Shown one piece after another: positions 4,631 through 6,060 of a stretch of DNA of 6,060 bases (position 1 is its first letter; every line of letters begins with the position of its first letter). The notes under the pieces are model-generated. The model did no database searches, had not been told where the DNA came from, and saw only the letters and a list, made by a program, of their open reading frames with translations. The stretch is from NCBI GenBank assembly GCA_947177115.1, contig CAMWTG010000172.1:1-6060 (forward strand). The letters are read 5' to 3'. The DNA comes from an uncultured Clostridia bacterium. Lineage in GTDB: Bacteria > Bacillota > Clostridia > Oscillospirales > Oscillospiraceae. Both the position numbers and the translations under genes were made by a program.

Positions 4631-6060
4631 GCATTGTCAGCATCTGCCCGTCATCGGGCTTGTCAGATGGTTTTCCGCCCTTTTCCGGCCGGGTCTTGGG
4701 AGACCCCGGATATCCAAAGTCCTTTGCCACGGAGGCGGTGTCCCGTTTCAGCATGGCCTCCATGACCTTGATATCGCTGGCCACGTCCATGGCATCAGAG
4801 GAATAGAGCTGGTCCAGCTGGTGCTCAAATCCGGCCACGATCAGATCCATGGTCTGCTCGATGCGCTCTTTGGCTTCCCGCAGATTCTCGCCCTCCACAC
4901 CGGTCTCCTCAAAATCGGCGTAGGTGTCCAGCAGTTTCTGCGTGGTGGGGAGGTAGTAGTCAAAGAAGGTGTGGATGGAATTGCGCTTTTCCGGGTGCTC
5001 CTCCACCTCCTTGAAGATCAGGGCGCTGACCTGCTCCAGCCGGTCGATCTTCCGGCTCAGCTCCGGGTCGGCGATGCGGTCATTGGCATGGCGGATATTC
5101 CGCAGGATGCCGGAGTATCCCTCCTGGGCCTCCTTGGGGGTGGGCTCGGGAGCGAGCTCGAAGGGATCCTCCTCCTTTTCCTCCTCCAGGGTGGCCCCAA
5201 ACCGGAGGAAATAGCCCCTCTCATGGTCGATGTAGGCATCCTCCCCCAGGTAGCCCTTGTCGATAAGCTTCTGCAGCTCCTTGGCGGCCTGGTGGGGCTT
5301 GCGGTTGACCCGCTTGGCGATCTCATCAAGAGGCATGGCGTCCGTATTGCCGATGGCCAGGATGTACCGCTGGCTGCGGCGGGACATCTTATTGAGGTAG
5401 TGGCCCCGGAAGAACATGATCCCGCCGGAGAACAGGAACCCCGTACTGATGCCGAGGGCTTCAAAATCCAGCAAGCCGGTCTGCATCAGTTCCGTTGTGG
5501 AGATCAGCCCTACAATGCCGCCAATCGCCAGACAGCTGATCCCCAACAGCCGCAGCAACACCCCGGCGGGCTTGGCCTTCTGTTTTTTCTCCTTGGCGGG
5601 CTTGGCGGCCTTGACTTTCGGCGGCGGGGGAGGCGCGGCGCGGCTGGCGGACTTTTTGGTCTGTTCCACCTGGCGGGCGGTGCGCTCGATGGTGCGCTCC
5701 ATCTGGGCCATGGCCCGCTCCACGGCTTGGTCCACGGATTCCCCGGCTTGGTCAAAAGCGCGGCCTACCTGCTGCTCCGCCCTGTTTACCTGCGATTCCG
5801 CCTTGCGCATGGCCCGCTCCACAGCGCTGCGGGCCTGGGCATCAATATCCTGTCCCACGGCGCTTCTGCTCTGGGTCCCGTAAGGGGCCTGCCGGCTCTG
5901 GGGGGCGGCGCGCTTTTTCCCATCGCCAAAGAGGTTCAGAAACAGCAGTACCAGCGCCAGCGGCCAGATTCCCAGGGAGAAGAGGATAATAATGACGGGC
6001 CAGCTGTACCAGCCGGAGTTATTGTTCGGTCTTGGCGGCGGGGGCTGGTAAGGACGTCTT
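4626..6060 (-). CDS. Membrane protein with probable winged-helix and XpaC-type (5-bromo-4-chloroindolyl phosphate hydrolysis family) domains, N-terminus cut by window edge
   Basis: The minus-strand frame runs from the right edge to TAA at 4628-4626, 477 residues visible (numbered from 6059). The GTG at 5858 has no ribosome binding site and is internal Val68. Visible parts: a Pro/Asn-rich segment with PPPPRPNNN (6-14); a hydrophobic segment (about 21-43, VIIILFSLGIWPLALVLLF); an Ala/Glu/Arg-rich amphipathic helix (about 68-135) with AVERAM repeated 33 residues apart; a Pro/Lys linker (142-165); two membrane segments (about 166-187 and 199-218); a probable winged helix (about 227-287, with PLDEIAKRV and LIDKGYLGEDAYID); an acidic linker; and the XpaC-type region (about 315-442) with FFDYYLPTTQKLLDTYADFE. 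The C-terminal tail is polar and probably disordered. The family name comes from a B. subtilis xpaC phenotype; no catalytic motif is evident. XpaC genes often neighbour telA (toxic-anion resistance), but none lies downstream here. By the positive-inside rule the coil, winged helix and XpaC parts should be cytoplasmic (inference). Confidence 0.88.
   Translation of the reverse strand, partial: RRPYQPPPPRPNNNSGWYSWPVIIILFSLGIWPLALVLLFLNLFGDGKKRAAPQSRQAPYGTQSRSAVGQDIDAQARSAVERAMRKAESQVNRAEQQVGRAFDQAGESVDQAVERAMAQMERTIERTARQVEQTKKSASRAAPPPPPKVKAAKPAKEKKQKAKPAGVLLRLLGISCLAIGGIVGLISTTELMQTGLLDFEALGISTGFLFSGGIMFFRGHYLNKMSRRSQRYILAIGNTDAMPLDEIAKRVNRKPHQAAKELQKLIDKGYLGEDAYIDHERGYFLRFGATLEEEKEEDPFELAPEPTPKEAQEGYSGILRNIRHANDRIADPELSRKIDRLEQVSALIFKEVEEHPEKRNSIHTFFDYYLPTTQKLLDTYADFEETGVEGENLREAKERIEQTMDLIVAGFEHQLDQLYSSDAMDVASDIKVMEAMLKRDTASVAKDFGYPGSPKTRPEKGGKPSDKPDDGQMLTMQ
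5709..5822 (-). repeat. Internal 99-base duplication signature in the XpaC-type gene
   Basis: The 15-base string CATGGCCCGCTCCAC occurs at 5709-5723 and again at 5808-5822, exactly 99 bases apart and in the same frame. It encodes the repeated AVERAM segment. The spacing equals 33 residues, or three 11-residue units, which fits an amphipathic helix grown by duplication of hendecad units. The intervening bases have diverged. Confidence 0.65.

Noticed and set aside
5416..5883. Plus-strand frame of 155 codons opposite the XpaC-type gene.
   Set aside because: It is a shadow; the minus strand encodes a coherent membrane protein here.

Overview
The window looks like chromosomal DNA from a GC-rich, gut-type member of the Clostridia (Bacillota), possibly Oscillospiraceae. 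The reasons are strong AGGAGG-type ribosome binding sites, an S-layer-homology (SLH) surface protein, a Clostridia-style MATE exporter and an XpaC-type membrane protein. The family assignment is inference from style, not from a marker gene. There are no tRNA, rRNA, CRISPR, insertion-sequence or phage signals.

Layout. Positions 1-274 are non-coding apart from a probable leftward gene whose first codons lie at 8-1. This stretch holds an imperfect palindrome (100-153) with a terminator-like core, then a good sigma-A-type promoter (185-213). Gene A (275-2176, +) encodes a secreted protein with three SLH repeats followed by a serine beta-lactamase/D-peptidase-fold (class C, PF00144-type) hydrolase domain with SITK, YNN and HTG motifs. 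A short hairpin terminator (2212-2236) separates it from gene B, which has its own extended -10 promoter. Gene B (2300-3688, +, GTG start) is a MATE-family multidrug/cation antiporter. Gene C (3715-4590, +) follows after 26 bases with a strong ribosome binding site and is an alpha/beta hydrolase of the acetyl-esterase type; B and C form a likely operon. A 10-bp GC-rich hairpin (4594-4619) separates C from the convergent gene D.

Gene D (4626-6060 and beyond, -) is a membrane protein whose C-terminal part is an XpaC-type domain (the family named for 5-bromo-4-chloroindolyl phosphate hydrolysis). Its frame has no stop codon up to the right edge, so the true N-terminus lies outside the window. 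The GTG at 5858 is therefore an internal Val codon, not the start. Upstream of the XpaC domain it carries a Pro-rich N-terminus, a membrane segment, an 11-residue-periodic amphipathic helix with a 33-residue duplication, two more membrane segments and a probable winged-helix domain.

How the genes work together: A acts at the cell surface, B exports small molecules, and C is a cytoplasmic esterase co-transcribed with the exporter. D is a separate envelope-associated unit. Nothing links all four into one system. The least ordinary items are the composite architecture of D and the SLH-hydrolase fusion of A; neither is proof of a new system.
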